Shown here: positions 54,298-62,998 of the stretch, piece by piece
Numbering within the stretch: the first letter of the stretch is position 1
Layout: the number at the start of each line of letters is the position of its first letter
Assembly: GCF_003259335.1 (NCBI RefSeq)
Contig: NZ_QLLL01000001.1
Span: 652,406-716,405, forward strand
Reading direction: 5' to 3'
DNA from: Chitinophaga skermanii
GTDB taxonomy: Bacteria > Bacteroidota > Bacteroidia > Chitinophagales > Chitinophagaceae
Length of the DNA: 64,000 nucleotides
Program-made: the position numbers and the translations under genes
The notes under the pieces: model-generated
Told to the model about the DNA's origin: nothing
The model's input: the letters and a program-made list of their open reading frames with translations, nothing else
Database searches by the model: none

Positions 54298-54329
54298 TTT
54301 GTCTTTTTAGTAAACCCGGTTTACCTTTG
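54298..54329 (+). promoter_or_regulatory. promoter of the efflux operon
   Basis: TTTG at 54298-54301 and TACCTTTG (TAnnTTTG) at 54322-54329 with 20 bases between match the Bacteroidota housekeeping promoter. Transcription would start near 54336, 16 bases before the HlyD-family gene. Confidence 0.75.
54310..54324. promoter_or_regulatory. candidate MarR operator
   Basis: GTAAACC-C-GGTTTAC is a perfect 7-1-7 palindrome that fills the spacer and touches the TACCTTTG element. A dimer bound here would block RNA polymerase. Confidence 0.68.
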
Positions 54330-54351
54330 TCCTCGAAATTAGAACATAGAC

Positions 54352-55395
54352 ATGGAAAACACAAGTAACAACCCTCGCAAAGGGAAATTAGTAGTAAGAA
54401 TCATTTTTATATTGATTCTCGTGGTTGGTGCCATCTTCGGTATTAAAACTTGGATGTATGCCCGTCACCACGAAACGACCGATAACGCCCAGGTGGAAGG
54501 TCATGCTGCCCCTGTTATTGCCCGCGTATCGGGTTATGTGAAGGCGTTGGACGTTCAAGATTACGGTAATGTAAAACTAGGCGACACCTTATTAACGATA
54601 GATGATGCAGAGTACAAAATTGCATTACAACAAGCTGAAGCGGATTACCAACAAGCGCAAGCGGACTTATTATCTGCACAAGCCAGCTTAGGCAACTCAC
54701 AAGCTAACTTACGCGTTGCTGAAACAAATGCTCAAGTTGCTTTAGTACACAAAAACAAAGCTGCTGCCGATTTGAAAAGAGATCAAAACTTGTTCAACGA
54801 CCAAGCGATCACGAATCGTCAATTAGATGATACAAAAGCAGCGAGCATGTCGTACGACAAGCAATACCAATCTTCCTTAGATCAAATTGATTTAGCGAAA
54901 TCAGCGATTTCAGTTACGTCTACTAAAATCGGTCAAGCACAAGCTATCTTAGCTTCTAAAGCTGCTTTGGTAGAACAAGCTCGTTTAAAACTAACTTACA
55001 CGCATATCACGGCTAACATCACCGGTAAAATCGGTAAAAAAATGTTAGAGGCCGGTCAATACGTTCAAGCTGGTCAAAGCCTTTTCACTATTGTGGATGA
55101 TAAAGGTTTCTACATCGTAGCCAACTTTAAAGAAACACAATTAGCGCACATTTTCTTAGGTCAAGAAGCAGAAATCGAAATCGATTCTTACCCAGGTTTG
55201 GTGTTAAAAGGTAAAGTGGCTGATATCTCCCGCGCTACCGGTGCAAAATTCTCTTTATTACCTCCTGATAACGCTACAGGTAACTTCGTGAAAATCGTTC
55301 AACGCGTACCTGTTAAGATCATTATCGAAAACGCTGACCAATACATGGACAAATTACGTAGTGGTTTGAGTGTGGATGTAGCTTTAAAATACTAA
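54352..55395 (+). CDS. HlyD/EmrA-family membrane fusion protein
   Basis: A 347-residue periplasmic adaptor anchored by an N-terminal helix (VVRIIFILILVVGAIFGI). The barrel-sandwich domain starts HETTDNAQVEGHAAPVIARVSGYV, the classic EmrA block, and includes a long coiled-coil hairpin at about residues 80-200. The C-terminal beta-barrel (EIDSYPGLVLKGKVADIS) follows. It bridges the MFS pump and the TolC-like channel encoded next. Confidence 0.95.
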   Translation: MENTSNNPRKGKLVVRIIFILILVVGAIFGIKTWMYARHHETTDNAQVEGHAAPVIARVSGYVKALDVQDYGNVKLGDTLLTIDDAEYKIALQQAEADYQQAQADLLSAQASLGNSQANLRVAETNAQVALVHKNKAAADLKRDQNLFNDQAITNRQLDDTKAASMSYDKQYQSSLDQIDLAKSAISVTSTKIGQAQAILASKAALVEQARLKLTYTHITANITGKIGKKMLEAGQYVQAGQSLFTIVDDKGFYIVANFKETQLAHIFLGQEAEIEIDSYPGLVLKGKVADISRATGAKFSLLPPDNATGNFVKIVQRVPVKIIIENADQYMDKLRSGLSVDVALKY

Positions 55396-55397
55396 TC

Positions 55398-56993
55398 ATG
55401 CAACAATTGGCATCACCATTAAAACCGAAAGGTTTTAAAAAGTTTGTGATCGTTGCAACGGTGATATCGGCTACCATGCTAGAATTGATCGATACCACCA
55501 TTGTAAACGTAGCATTATCAAATATCAGCGGGAACTTAGGTGCCACCATTGAAGATGCGTCTTGGATCGTAACAGCTTACGCGATTGCTAACGTAATCGT
55601 AATCCCGATGACGGGCTTCTTAGCCAGCTATTTCGGGCGTAAAAATTACTACCTCACATCTATTATCATATTCACTTTTGCCTCGTTTATGTGCGGCAAC
55701 TCCACGAACCTTTGGGAACTGGTAGCTTGGCGCTTCATACAAGGTATCGGTGGTGGTGCATTGCTCTCCACTTCGCAGTCGATCTTATTCGACACATACG
55801 AAACATCGGAACGTCCGACCGCCTCTGCCATCTTTGGTATGGGTGTAATTATCGGGCCTACGGTTGGTCCTACTTTAGGTGGCTATATCGTAGACTCTTA
55901 TCACTGGTCGTACATCTTTGATATCAACATCCCGGTGGGGATTTTAGCGGCATTCTTGGTTTATTCATTTATTGATAAACAGCCGTACGAGTACAAAATT
56001 GACAGGAAGAAGATCAAGATTGATTATATCGGCATCGCATTATTGTGTTTGTGGGTAGGCTCTTTACAATACATACTGGAAAAAGGACAATCAGAAGACT
56101 GGTTTCAAGCAAAACATATCGTGGTATTAACTGTAGTTGCAGTTATATCCTTTGTAGGATTTGTGTGGTGGGAATTGAAGACGGATGCGCCAGCAGTGAA
56201 TTTGAAAGTGTTGAAGAATAGAACGCTGGCCATCACCACGGTATTAACCTTTATCATGGGTATGGGTATCTACTGTTCGATGTTCGTATACCCGGTATGG
56301 ATGCAGCAGATCATGGGCTTTACGCCTACATTGACGGGTGAGTCGTTATTGCCGGGTGCGGTAGTGGCCGCCTTTATGATGCCGCTTGTAGCGCGTGCTA
56401 TTATGAAAGGTGTGGCGCCGAAGTACTTGATCACTTGTGGTTTCACGATTTTCGCATTTTTCTGTTTCTGGATGGCTAGCGCTAGTTCTGAAGCAGGTGC
56501 AGAATTCTTCTTTATACCATTATTATTACGTGGTGTGGGTATGGCCATGTTGAGCGTACCATTAACGAACCAAGCCGTATCGGGTTTGCAACCAATGGAA
56601 ATGCCGCAAGGTATCGCGATCAACAACATGTTACGCCAGTTGGGTGGTTCATTCGGTATTGCCTTTATGAACACTTACGTGGCAACACAATACGCTACAC
56701 ACCGTATCCAGATGTTACAGTACGCAAATAGCGACAATCCCATCGCCGTTAACCAATTGAATCAAACTGCGCAAAGTATGATTGCAAAAGGTGTTCAACC
56801 TTCAGCAGCACACGATGTGGCACTGAAAGTAATGGATGGTATTGTAACGAAACAAGCATATGTACTGACTTATCTCGATGCATTCCGAATTGTAGGTATT
56901 TTCTTTATCTGCGTATTGCCATTAATGTTCTTCGTGAAGAAGAGGAATTTGAGCAAAGACGCGATGAAAGAAGCATCAGAACATGCACACTAA
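55398..56993 (+). CDS. EmrB/QacA-family (DHA2) MFS drug transporter
   Basis: A 531-residue transporter with 14 helices. Motif C-like GPTVGPTLGGYI, motif A-like GFLASYFGRKNYY and the IDTTIVNVALSNI start identify the DHA2 (EmrB) group. It lies 2 bases after the adaptor gene and six before the TolC-like frame, so pump, adaptor and channel form one tripartite proton-driven exporter. The drug range is not predictable. Confidence 0.95.
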   Translation: MQQLASPLKPKGFKKFVIVATVISATMLELIDTTIVNVALSNISGNLGATIEDASWIVTAYAIANVIVIPMTGFLASYFGRKNYYLTSIIIFTFASFMCGNSTNLWELVAWRFIQGIGGGALLSTSQSILFDTYETSERPTASAIFGMGVIIGPTVGPTLGGYIVDSYHWSYIFDINIPVGILAAFLVYSFIDKQPYEYKIDRKKIKIDYIGIALLCLWVGSLQYILEKGQSEDWFQAKHIVVLTVVAVISFVGFVWWELKTDAPAVNLKVLKNRTLAITTVLTFIMGMGIYCSMFVYPVWMQQIMGFTPTLTGESLLPGAVVAAFMMPLVARAIMKGVAPKYLITCGFTIFAFFCFWMASASSEAGAEFFFIPLLLRGVGMAMLSVPLTNQAVSGLQPMEMPQGIAINNMLRQLGGSFGIAFMNTYVATQYATHRIQMLQYANSDNPIAVNQLNQTAQSMIAKGVQPSAAHDVALKVMDGIVTKQAYVLTYLDAFRIVGIFFICVLPLMFFVKKRNLSKDAMKEASEHAH

Positions 56994-57029
56994 TATTTTG
57001 TGTGCCGTATTTATCAACGAATTAATACA

Positions 57030-58313
57030 ATGAAAAAGATATTTTATTCACTCTTCGCTTTAGCTAGTCTTGTTGCCGTAAATGCACAAGCGCAACAAGT
57101 GCCTAGTGATTTACAAACACTGGTGAATCAAAGCTTCGATCACTTCGCCGACATCAAAGCGATGAAGGCGCAACAAGCGATTGCAGGCGACAGAACGCAA
57201 ATCACTAAAGCTAGCCGCTTACCGGAAGTAAACGGTTCATTGCAATACCAACACTTGTACCCGGTACCTAAAATGAATTTGGGCGACGCGGTATTCCAAG
57301 CCATTCCTTCGGAAAGCTTGAATGTTGGCGTAACCGGTCGTCAATTATTGCTCGACTTCGGTAAAAGCAACAGCGTGATCGATCATGCAAAAGCACAACA
57401 GAACTTATTAGGCATTCAAACAGAAGAAGCGAAAGAAATTCTCGCTTACCAAGTTGCGAATGTGTACTTGAACATAGCTTTCTTAACAAAAGAAATCGAA
57501 GTACAAGATGCGAACATTAAGCTGTTGGAAGAAACAGAGAAAATGGTGTCGAACAAGTTGAAGAATGGTGATGCGATTGATTTGGATTTGATCAATACCC
57601 AAGTGAAATTGGAAAACTACCGTAACCATAAAGTAGAGTTTGAAAGTCAATTGGAAAAACAAATGGCGAACTTAACTTACTTAACGGGCGTAGACTACAA
57701 AGAAGCCATTAAGAATGACTTTAACTGGCCTGCAAAAACAAACGTTGCACCTGGTGATGCATTAACCGAGAATGCTTCTTTAAAAACAGCCTTGGAACAA
57801 GAAAAGGTGGCAGAACTGGATTTGAAAACAGCTAAATCTCAATACACGCCTAGCTTATTCCTCGATGCCGGTACCGGTATTAAAAATGGTTACTTACCAG
57901 ACGTAGGAACCCCTAAGTGGAACTTCAACGCCGGTGTTACTTTAAACGTACCGATTTACAATGGTAAGAAATTGCGTTACCAAGAAAGTATCGCTAACCA
58001 CCAACTAGAAATCGCGAAAATCAACACCCAAGGTGTAAATGATAAATTGAGAAAAGATGTAGCTACACAAAACGCCGACATCGTTTCTAACCAAAAGAAA
58101 TTACAAACCTCTGAAACCTTGGTAAAACAAGCAGAAAGAGCATTACAGTTGGCACAATCACGCTACAAAAACGGCGTGGTAACCTACCTCGACTTACAGA
58201 ATGCACAAACCTCTGTACTCGAAGCCCAACTGTCAAGAATTCAATATCAATACCAATTATCGATATCAAGCTTGGAATTATTGCATTTAACAGGCAACCA
58301 GTTTTGGAGATAG
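57030..58313 (+). CDS. TolC-family outer-membrane channel
   Basis: A 427-residue outer-membrane factor. The ATG at 57030 is chosen for its signal peptide (MKKIFYSLFALASLVAVNAQAQ). It is built of two TolC repeats, with long helices (AKEILAYQVANVYLNIAFLTKEIEVQDANI and its later match ending ERALQLAQSRYKNGVVTYLDLQNAQTSVLEAQ) and short barrel strands. It is the exit duct of the Emr-type pump encoded upstream and is followed by a strong terminator. Confidence 0.92.
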   Translation: MKKIFYSLFALASLVAVNAQAQQVPSDLQTLVNQSFDHFADIKAMKAQQAIAGDRTQITKASRLPEVNGSLQYQHLYPVPKMNLGDAVFQAIPSESLNVGVTGRQLLLDFGKSNSVIDHAKAQQNLLGIQTEEAKEILAYQVANVYLNIAFLTKEIEVQDANIKLLEETEKMVSNKLKNGDAIDLDLINTQVKLENYRNHKVEFESQLEKQMANLTYLTGVDYKEAIKNDFNWPAKTNVAPGDALTENASLKTALEQEKVAELDLKTAKSQYTPSLFLDAGTGIKNGYLPDVGTPKWNFNAGVTLNVPIYNGKKLRYQESIANHQLEIAKINTQGVNDKLRKDVATQNADIVSNQKKLQTSETLVKQAERALQLAQSRYKNGVVTYLDLQNAQTSVLEAQLSRIQYQYQLSISSLELLHLTGNQFWR

Positions 58314-58344
58314 GCGCTATTGATTTTTCGTAGTAGTGTGTTTT

Positions 58345-58383
58345 AATTTCCCCTCCACGAAAGTGGAGGGGAAATTTGTTTTT
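58345..58383 (+). terminator. intrinsic terminator of the efflux operon
   Basis: AATTTCCCCTCCAC-GAAA-GTGGAGGGGAAATT is a perfect 14-bp stem with a GNRA tetraloop, followed by TTGTTTTT, 32 bases after the TolC-family stop. Confidence 0.92.
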
Positions 58384-58395
58384 AGGGGAAATGAT

Positions 58396-58503
58396 CCCTA
58401 AAGGGGTGATTTTCTTGTTTTGTACTAGAATCCGTCCCTTTAGGGTATAATTCTTGTGAATTTCCCTTGTTTTGGCTATGGCAACATCCCTTTAGGGTAT
58501 AAT
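58396..58503. repeat. cluster of CCCTTTAGGG-type short repeats
   Basis: TCCCTTTAGGGTATAAT occurs twice as an exact 17-base direct repeat (58435-58451 and 58487-58503). An inverted core, CCCTAAAGGG, lies at 58396-58405. They stand between the efflux terminator and a small gene. Confidence 0.7.
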
Positions 58504-58568
58504 CAATGCCCATCTAGTTTAGATTATGCCAGATGCAGTAACTTTATTGTTGTTAATCGCAAAGCCAT

Positions 58569-58799
58569 ATGAATGAAAACCTACAATTCCTCCTCATCAT
58601 GCTCGGGCTGAGCCTTATGCTTCTCCTATTTGCCATTTTGAACCCTAATTGGCTGTTTCAGCCTAATGAGCGCGTATATGGGCTTGGATCTATTATTAAA
58701 TATTTCGGCAGAACTACCGCTCGGTGGGTTGTAGGGATATTGGGCGGGATTGGATTGTTGGGATGTATGTTTATTGGGTATTTGATGTTAAGTCATTGA
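58569..58799 (+). CDS. small membrane protein, 76 residues
   Basis: Not recognised. It has two membrane helices (LLIMLGLSLMLLLFAIL and WVVGILGGIGLLGCMFIGYLML) joined by a basic, aromatic loop (NPNWLFQPNERVYGLGS). A TAACTTTA about 25 bases upstream is near the TAnnTTTG consensus. It looks like a real small gene because of the regular two-helix hairpin. Confidence 0.65.
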   Translation: MNENLQFLLIMLGLSLMLLLFAILNPNWLFQPNERVYGLGSIIKYFGRTTARWVVGILGGIGLLGCMFIGYLMLSH

Positions 58800-59033
58800 T
58801 TTATTCAGCAATTTATTCTTGGTTGTATTTATTCCGTATCTTTAATTAATTGAAAATGAACAAAGTTTATTAGGCCCAAAATTAGGTTTGATTAATCCCC
58901 AGTGTAATAGCCAATTGGATTCATACAAAATCATATGGCTCAAACATGCCTATACATCCTGCTTAATCAAACTCATATAATGCTTTAATAATGTAACAGA
59001 AAGAATGTTGATAGCCATATTTATCTTTTAACA

Positions 59034-59062
59034 TTTGACTTAGATATTATTTTTTAATTTTG
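59034..59062 (+). promoter_or_regulatory. promoter of the TAC-like module
   Basis: TTTG at 59034-59037 and TAATTTTG (TAnnTTTG) at 59055-59062 with 17 bases between. It would start transcription about 8-10 bases before the GTG start of the toxin gene. Confidence 0.6.
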
Positions 59063-59076
59063 AACTTAACTTTAAA

Positions 59077-59571
59077 GTGAATTGTTTACGAGGGAAAATA
59101 GTTTATTATGGAAGAGTACGAGCGCTTGATGTTTATACCTTTCATAAAGAAGGCTCGAATTTGAGCGAATTTCAAAAGTTTATTGAAAAATTCAAATTAA
59201 ATGAGAAATATAGGAAGGATTTTGATGAAATTATTGCTACTATAGACTTATTTGGAAGGTACGGAGTTGATGAAAAGCGTTTCAGGCCTAAAGGTGAGTT
59301 AAATGTAGAAGCCCTCTTAAATGGTCCATGTGAACTTCGCCTATATTTAATTCCTTGTGGTAAATGTGCAATTATTCTTTGTAATGGAGATGTAAAGATT
59401 GCAGATAAAGTGCAAAATTGTCCTAATTGTAAACCGCATTGGCAATTAACAAGTGAATTAGAAAAAGAATTACGAGAAAGAATTATTGAAGGAGAGACTA
59501 AATGGAAGTTCAAAGGGAATACTCAAGAACTGGCTGGAAATTTATTTTTTGAACTAGGAAATTGTGATTAA
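59077..59571 (+). CDS. RelE/HigB-like toxin (putative) of a TAC module
   Basis: A 164-residue protein from a GTG start. The N-terminal half is helical and charged (LSEFQKFIEKFKLNEKYRKD). The core FRPKGELNVEALLNGPCELR followed by LYLIPCGKCAIILCNGDVKIADKVQ has the strand order and the L-R-L-Y / I-L-x-N-G blocks of RelE/ParE-fold toxins of the HigB type in Bacteroidota. A Cys-Pro-x2-Cys (CPNCK) lies near residue 120. It is 17 bases before an HTH antitoxin gene and two genes before a SecB-like gene. Codons are AT-rich, unlike the flanks. The fold assignment is by pattern only. Confidence 0.62.
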   Translation: MNCLRGKIVYYGRVRALDVYTFHKEGSNLSEFQKFIEKFKLNEKYRKDFDEIIATIDLFGRYGVDEKRFRPKGELNVEALLNGPCELRLYLIPCGKCAIILCNGDVKIADKVQNCPNCKPHWQLTSELEKELRERIIEGETKWKFKGNTQELAGNLFFELGNCD

Positions 59572-59588
59572 CCCTAAAAGTACAAACT

Positions 59589-60128
59589 ATGCAGAATGAA
59601 TTACAAAAATTAATTAATCAAATTCCTGAAGATGCAAGCCGAAAGGTTGAATTGTCGTTTTTATTCACCCAGAGAATTTTAGATATTCTTGAGAAAAAAG
59701 GGATGTCGCAGAAGGAATTGGCTGTTAAATTGAAGAAATCTGAATCTGAGATAAGTAAATGGATGAAAGGAGCGCAGAACTTTACTTTTGAGACTGTTGC
59801 TAAAATTGAAATTGCTTTAGGTGAGAAAATAATTATTATTCCAGGTGTTGAGGAATTGCCAGAACCCGTACACGAAATAGGGTGGTCAACAGAAATGCAT
59901 TTTGATCATAATACTAAGCAGGATTTGTTTACAACTCTAATAGATATTCCCAACATGCATTATATTATTGAACGAAAACGTGCGCCTTTTTTTTCGCCTA
60001 CACCACAACATTTAGACGATTTCTTAATCGTGGATATGATGTCCGATAAAAAACATACAAAATACATTTGGAAGGCAAATACTAAGAATGGAATATTAAA
60101 TAAAAAAATGACGTTGTTACCATATTAA
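59589..60128 (+). CDS. HigA-like XRE-family antitoxin with C-terminal extension
   Basis: A 179-residue protein. Residues 28-85 are an XRE helix-turn-helix (ILDILEKKGMSQKELAVKL followed by KKSESEISKWMKGAQNFTFETVAKIEIALG). The remaining 95 residues (DHNTKQDLFTTLIDIPNMHY and on) form an extra region, as in antitoxins that need a chaperone. The stop is 1 base before the start of the SecB-like gene, so translation is coupled. It would neutralise the upstream RelE-like protein and repress the operon. Confidence 0.72.
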   Translation: MQNELQKLINQIPEDASRKVELSFLFTQRILDILEKKGMSQKELAVKLKKSESEISKWMKGAQNFTFETVAKIEIALGEKIIIIPGVEELPEPVHEIGWSTEMHFDHNTKQDLFTTLIDIPNMHYIIERKRAPFFSPTPQHLDDFLIVDMMSDKKHTKYIWKANTKNGILNKKMTLLPY

Positions 60129-60129
60129 T

Positions 60130-60573
60130 ATGAAGTACAATCTACAGATGCGGGATTTATACATTGATAGTTTTCAATGTGAATTAAACCCTAAAGACAA
60201 TAAAGAATCATTAAAAGTTATACTAGATGTGGCTTCCGAGTTGGGATATTCTCAGAATATTGAAACAATGGTTGCAGTAAAAATTACAGTTGTTCTAAAA
60301 TTAGAGAATGAATCTCAAAGTGGAGCTTTACCTTTTGTAAAGGTTGGAGAAATAAGTACAGTTAATGTGTTTGATTGTACTTTAGAAGCTACTAGAACAA
60401 AAGTAATTAATGGTGAAATAATCGTCGAAGATGAATTGCTTAATTTCATGATAAATATTGCATATAATAATACTCGAGGATTATTAAGGGAACGAGGTAA
60501 TGGAACTTTAATGGGGAATATTGTATTGCCCTTAATGGGGCCAGAAGGAATTAATCCACAGAATAGGAAGTAA
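60130..60573 (+). CDS. SecB-like chaperone
   Basis: A 147-residue protein. The C-terminal NIAYNNTRGLLRERGNGTLMGNIVLPLMGP matches the helix-plus-LP tail of SecB-like chaperones as I know it (A-x-x-x-TRG ... LP-x-x-P). The preceding strands MVAVKITVVLKLENESQSGALPFVKVGEISTVNVF fit the SecB beta sheet. In Mycobacterium tuberculosis a SecB-like protein (Rv1957) protects the HigA antitoxin of the HigBA pair, and here the gene follows a HigA-like gene by 1 base. The role is inferred from this context. Confidence 0.68.
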   Translation: MKYNLQMRDLYIDSFQCELNPKDNKESLKVILDVASELGYSQNIETMVAVKITVVLKLENESQSGALPFVKVGEISTVNVFDCTLEATRTKVINGEIIVEDELLNFMINIAYNNTRGLLRERGNGTLMGNIVLPLMGPEGINPQNRK

Positions 60574-60674
60574 CCGAAATCCAAAACTAATTATAGCAGT
60601 GCCCTTGTTTACCACAAGGGCATTTTTTATTATGATACTTACTCTATTAGAACTATTATTTCGTAAACCGACAT

Positions 60675-60696
60675 TTTACCCTTATCTTTAGGTAAA
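60675..60696. promoter_or_regulatory. inverted repeat upstream of the Xre-RES pair
   Basis: TTTACC (60675-60680) and GGTAAA (60691-60696) flank CTTATCTTTA, which holds a near TAnnTTTG element (TATCTTTA). A site spanning the -7 element just before the antitoxin start fits autorepression. Confidence 0.5.
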
Positions 60697-60704
60697 TTGT
60701 CTGT

Positions 60705-61178
60705 ATGAAAGTAGCCGCGAAAAAATCATCTACCCAAAAAGCACCTACAAAAGGTAAAGTGGTGTATATGATATTAGGAGGGGAGAAGAATATTCACCGT
60801 GCTGTGAATAGCGAGCTGGATTACTTGGATCTTAGTATTCATGGAATTCCTAAATCGTCTATTATCAGCATTGCCGAATACCTCGATATTCCCATGAAGG
60901 ATATGGCCGACTTGGTGAACCTTTCACCCAAAACCCTAGAACGCAAAAAGAACACCGATCTACTCAGCGAAGTCGTCTCTTCGCAAGCCATTGAAATTGC
61001 TTCCACCATTGCCCACGGCATCGAAGTGTTCGACGATATGGAAACATTCAAACATTGGCTCAATAAAGAAAACCGTGCCATCGCAGGAAAGAAACCATTG
61101 GAGATTATGAATACGGCTACCGGTCTCAAAATCATCAACACTATCTTAACCCGCATCGAAGAAGGCGTTTACTCATGA
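60705..61178 (+). CDS. Xre/MbcA/ParS-type antitoxin
   Basis: A 157-residue antitoxin of the DUF2384 family. The N-terminal Lys-rich tail is followed by an Xre-like helix-turn-helix (SSIISIAEYLDIPMKDMADLV, NLSPKTLERKK) and the C-terminal helical domain with HGIEVFDDMETFKHWLNKENRAIAGKKPLEIMNTATGLKIINTILTRIEEGVYS, which plugs the toxin's active site. The last four bases (ATGA) overlap the RES toxin gene. Confidence 0.9.
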   Translation: MKVAAKKSSTQKAPTKGKVVYMILGGEKNIHRAVNSELDYLDLSIHGIPKSSIISIAEYLDIPMKDMADLVNLSPKTLERKKNTDLLSEVVSSQAIEIASTIAHGIEVFDDMETFKHWLNKENRAIAGKKPLEIMNTATGLKIINTILTRIEEGVYS

Positions 61179-61636
61179 TCGTTTATAGAATTGTAAAAGA
61201 CGCCAAGCGCGCACATGATTTAAGTGGTAAAGGCGCTTTTTTAGTAGGCGGTAGATGGAATAGCGAAGGAATATTCATGCTGTATACCAGCGAATCCCAA
61301 TCACTCGCCTTCCTCGAAACACTCGTGCATTTCGACCCATCCGAAATTCCACAACACCTCTACGTCATGAAAATCGATATCAGCGACAGTGCCCCGCTAT
61401 ACCGGTTACCCAGTACAAAGTTGCCCAAAAACTGGCGTGATACTGATCATATCCAACTGAAAGAAATCGGCGATAACTTCTGCCGTAATAAAAGATCATT
61501 GGTTATGAAAGTACCATCCGCTGTATTACCCACCGAGTTCAATTATGTCCTCAACCCACTTTTCCCACGTTTTCACGATTTAGTAAAAGTAGTAAGCGTA
61601 GAACCATTGGCGGTCGACAAAAGGTTTGGGCATTAA
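61175..61636 (+). CDS. RES-domain toxin
   Basis: A 153-residue toxin. RES proteins use NAD as substrate: some degrade it and others ADP-ribosylate targets. Conserved residues seen are R5 (MIVYR), R27 in FLVGGRWNSEG, Y37, E48 in SLAFLETLVHF and the closing NYVLNPLFPRF block. Length is typical. It starts inside the antitoxin stop codon (ATGA overlap), giving coupled translation. Confidence 0.93.
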   Translation: MIVYRIVKDAKRAHDLSGKGAFLVGGRWNSEGIFMLYTSESQSLAFLETLVHFDPSEIPQHLYVMKIDISDSAPLYRLPSTKLPKNWRDTDHIQLKEIGDNFCRNKRSLVMKVPSAVLPTEFNYVLNPLFPRFHDLVKVVSVEPLAVDKRFGH

Positions 61637-61666
61637 AAAACGCTTTGATCTTTCAACCAAAGCGTT
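61633..61666 (-). terminator. intrinsic terminator between RES toxin and mannonate dehydratase
   Basis: AACGCTTTG / CAAAGCGTT stem with a 10-base loop; on the minus strand it is followed by TTTTTTAATG. It lies within 25 bases of both convergent stop codons. Confidence 0.85.
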
Positions 61667-61688
61667 CTATCAATATTTGTAATATCAA

Positions 61689-62849
61689 TTATTTCATGCT
61701 GCGAACAATGCCCAGTTCGAGCCCGCGTAATTCTGCAAGCCCACGTAAACGACCAATAGCACTGTAGCCAGGGTTTGTTTTCTTCTTCAGATCATCGAGC
61801 ATTTGATGACCATGGTCTGGACGCATCGGGATGCTGATGTTTCTTTTATTCATCACCGTTACAATCGCTTTCACTACTTCGTACATATCTACATCGCCAT
61901 CGAGGTGGTCGGCTTCGTAGAAGTTGCCAAGGGCATCGCGTTTCGTACTACGGAGGTGAATGAAGTGAATATGTTCGCCTAAACGGTCTACCATACCGGG
62001 TAAATCATTGTCTTCGCGTACACCGTAAGAACCTGTGCAGAAGCACAAACCATTAGCAGGTGAAGGAGCCGTTGCTAATAACTCGCGGGCATCTTGTTCC
62101 GTGCTAACAACGCGTGGTAAGCCAAGGATGGGGAATGGAGGGTCGTCGGGATGAATCGCTAATTTAATGCCTACTTCTTCTGCTACCGGTACAATTTGTT
62201 GTAGGAAGTAGAACAGGTGAAGTTTCAGCTTAATGGCATCTACATCTTTGTATTTATCGAGGGCTGCTTGGAATTGTTGCAGGGTAAATGATTCTTCCGA
62301 ACCAGGTAAACCGGCAATAATATTCCTTTGTAGTAATAATTTATCTTCATCCGTCATGCTATCAAACAACTCCTTCGCACGCCAGATTTCTTCTTCTGGG
62401 TATTGGTTCTCAGCACCGGGGCGTTGTAAGATGAATACATCGAACGCGATAAAAGCTGCTTTATCAAACCTTAGTGCTTTCGAGCCATCGGGCAGGGTGT
62501 AGGCAAGATCGGTACGTGTCCAATCAAGCACGGGCATAAAATTGTAAGTAACGATCTTAATACCGCATGCAGCTAGGTTACGGAGCGATTGTTGGTAATT
62601 CTTGATATAATCTTTAAAACGGCCTGTTTGGGTTTTAATATCTTCATGAACAGGTACACTTTCTACAACAGACCAAACCAAGCCTTCTGCTTCAATTTGT
62701 TTTTTACGGAGCATAATTTCTTCTTTGCTCCATGTTGTTCCATTAGGAATATGGTGTAAAGCTGTTACAATCCCGGTTGCGCCGGCTTGCTTTATATCTT
62801 GTAAACTAACCGGGTCGTTGGGGCCAAACCAGCGCCAAGTTTGTTCCAT
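61689..62849 (-). CDS. uxuA: mannonate dehydratase
   Basis: A 386-residue cytosolic enzyme that converts D-mannonate to 2-keto-3-deoxygluconate in glucuronate breakdown. The ATG at 62849 gives [16 protein letters not shown], which matches the E. coli UxuA start as I recall it; ATG at 62858 and a TTG at 62903 are longer but less likely. Metal and substrate blocks are [47 protein letters not shown] and [14 protein letters not shown]. Length is normal. Confidence 0.97.
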   Translation of the reverse strand: MEQTWRWFGPNDPVSLQDIKQAGATGIVTALHHIPNGTTWSKEEIMLRKKQIEAEGLVWSVVESVPVHEDIKTQTGRFKDYIKNYQQSLRNLAACGIKIVTYNFMPVLDWTRTDLAYTLPDGSKALRFDKAAFIAFDVFILQRPGAENQYPEEEIWRAKELFDSMTDEDKLLLQRNIIAGLPGSEESFTLQQFQAALDKYKDVDAIKLKLHLFYFLQQIVPVAEEVGIKLAIHPDDPPFPILGLPRVVSTEQDARELLATAPSPANGLCFCTGSYGVREDNDLPGMVDRLGEHIHFIHLRSTKRDALGNFYEADHLDGDVDMYEVVKAIVTVMNKRNISIPMRPDHGHQMLDDLKKKTNPGYSAIGRLRGLAELRGLELGIVRSMK

Positions 62850-62998
62850 TCTCAACATATCAACGTGCAATTTATAAATGATTAGATGATGGTTCGGGCC
62901 CAAAAATAGAATCTCCCTGCGAAAATCCTAGTACTGCCGATCATTTTTATCTTTTTAAAAATACGGATTTTGCTAAACCGCTTGGTATCAATTGTTTG

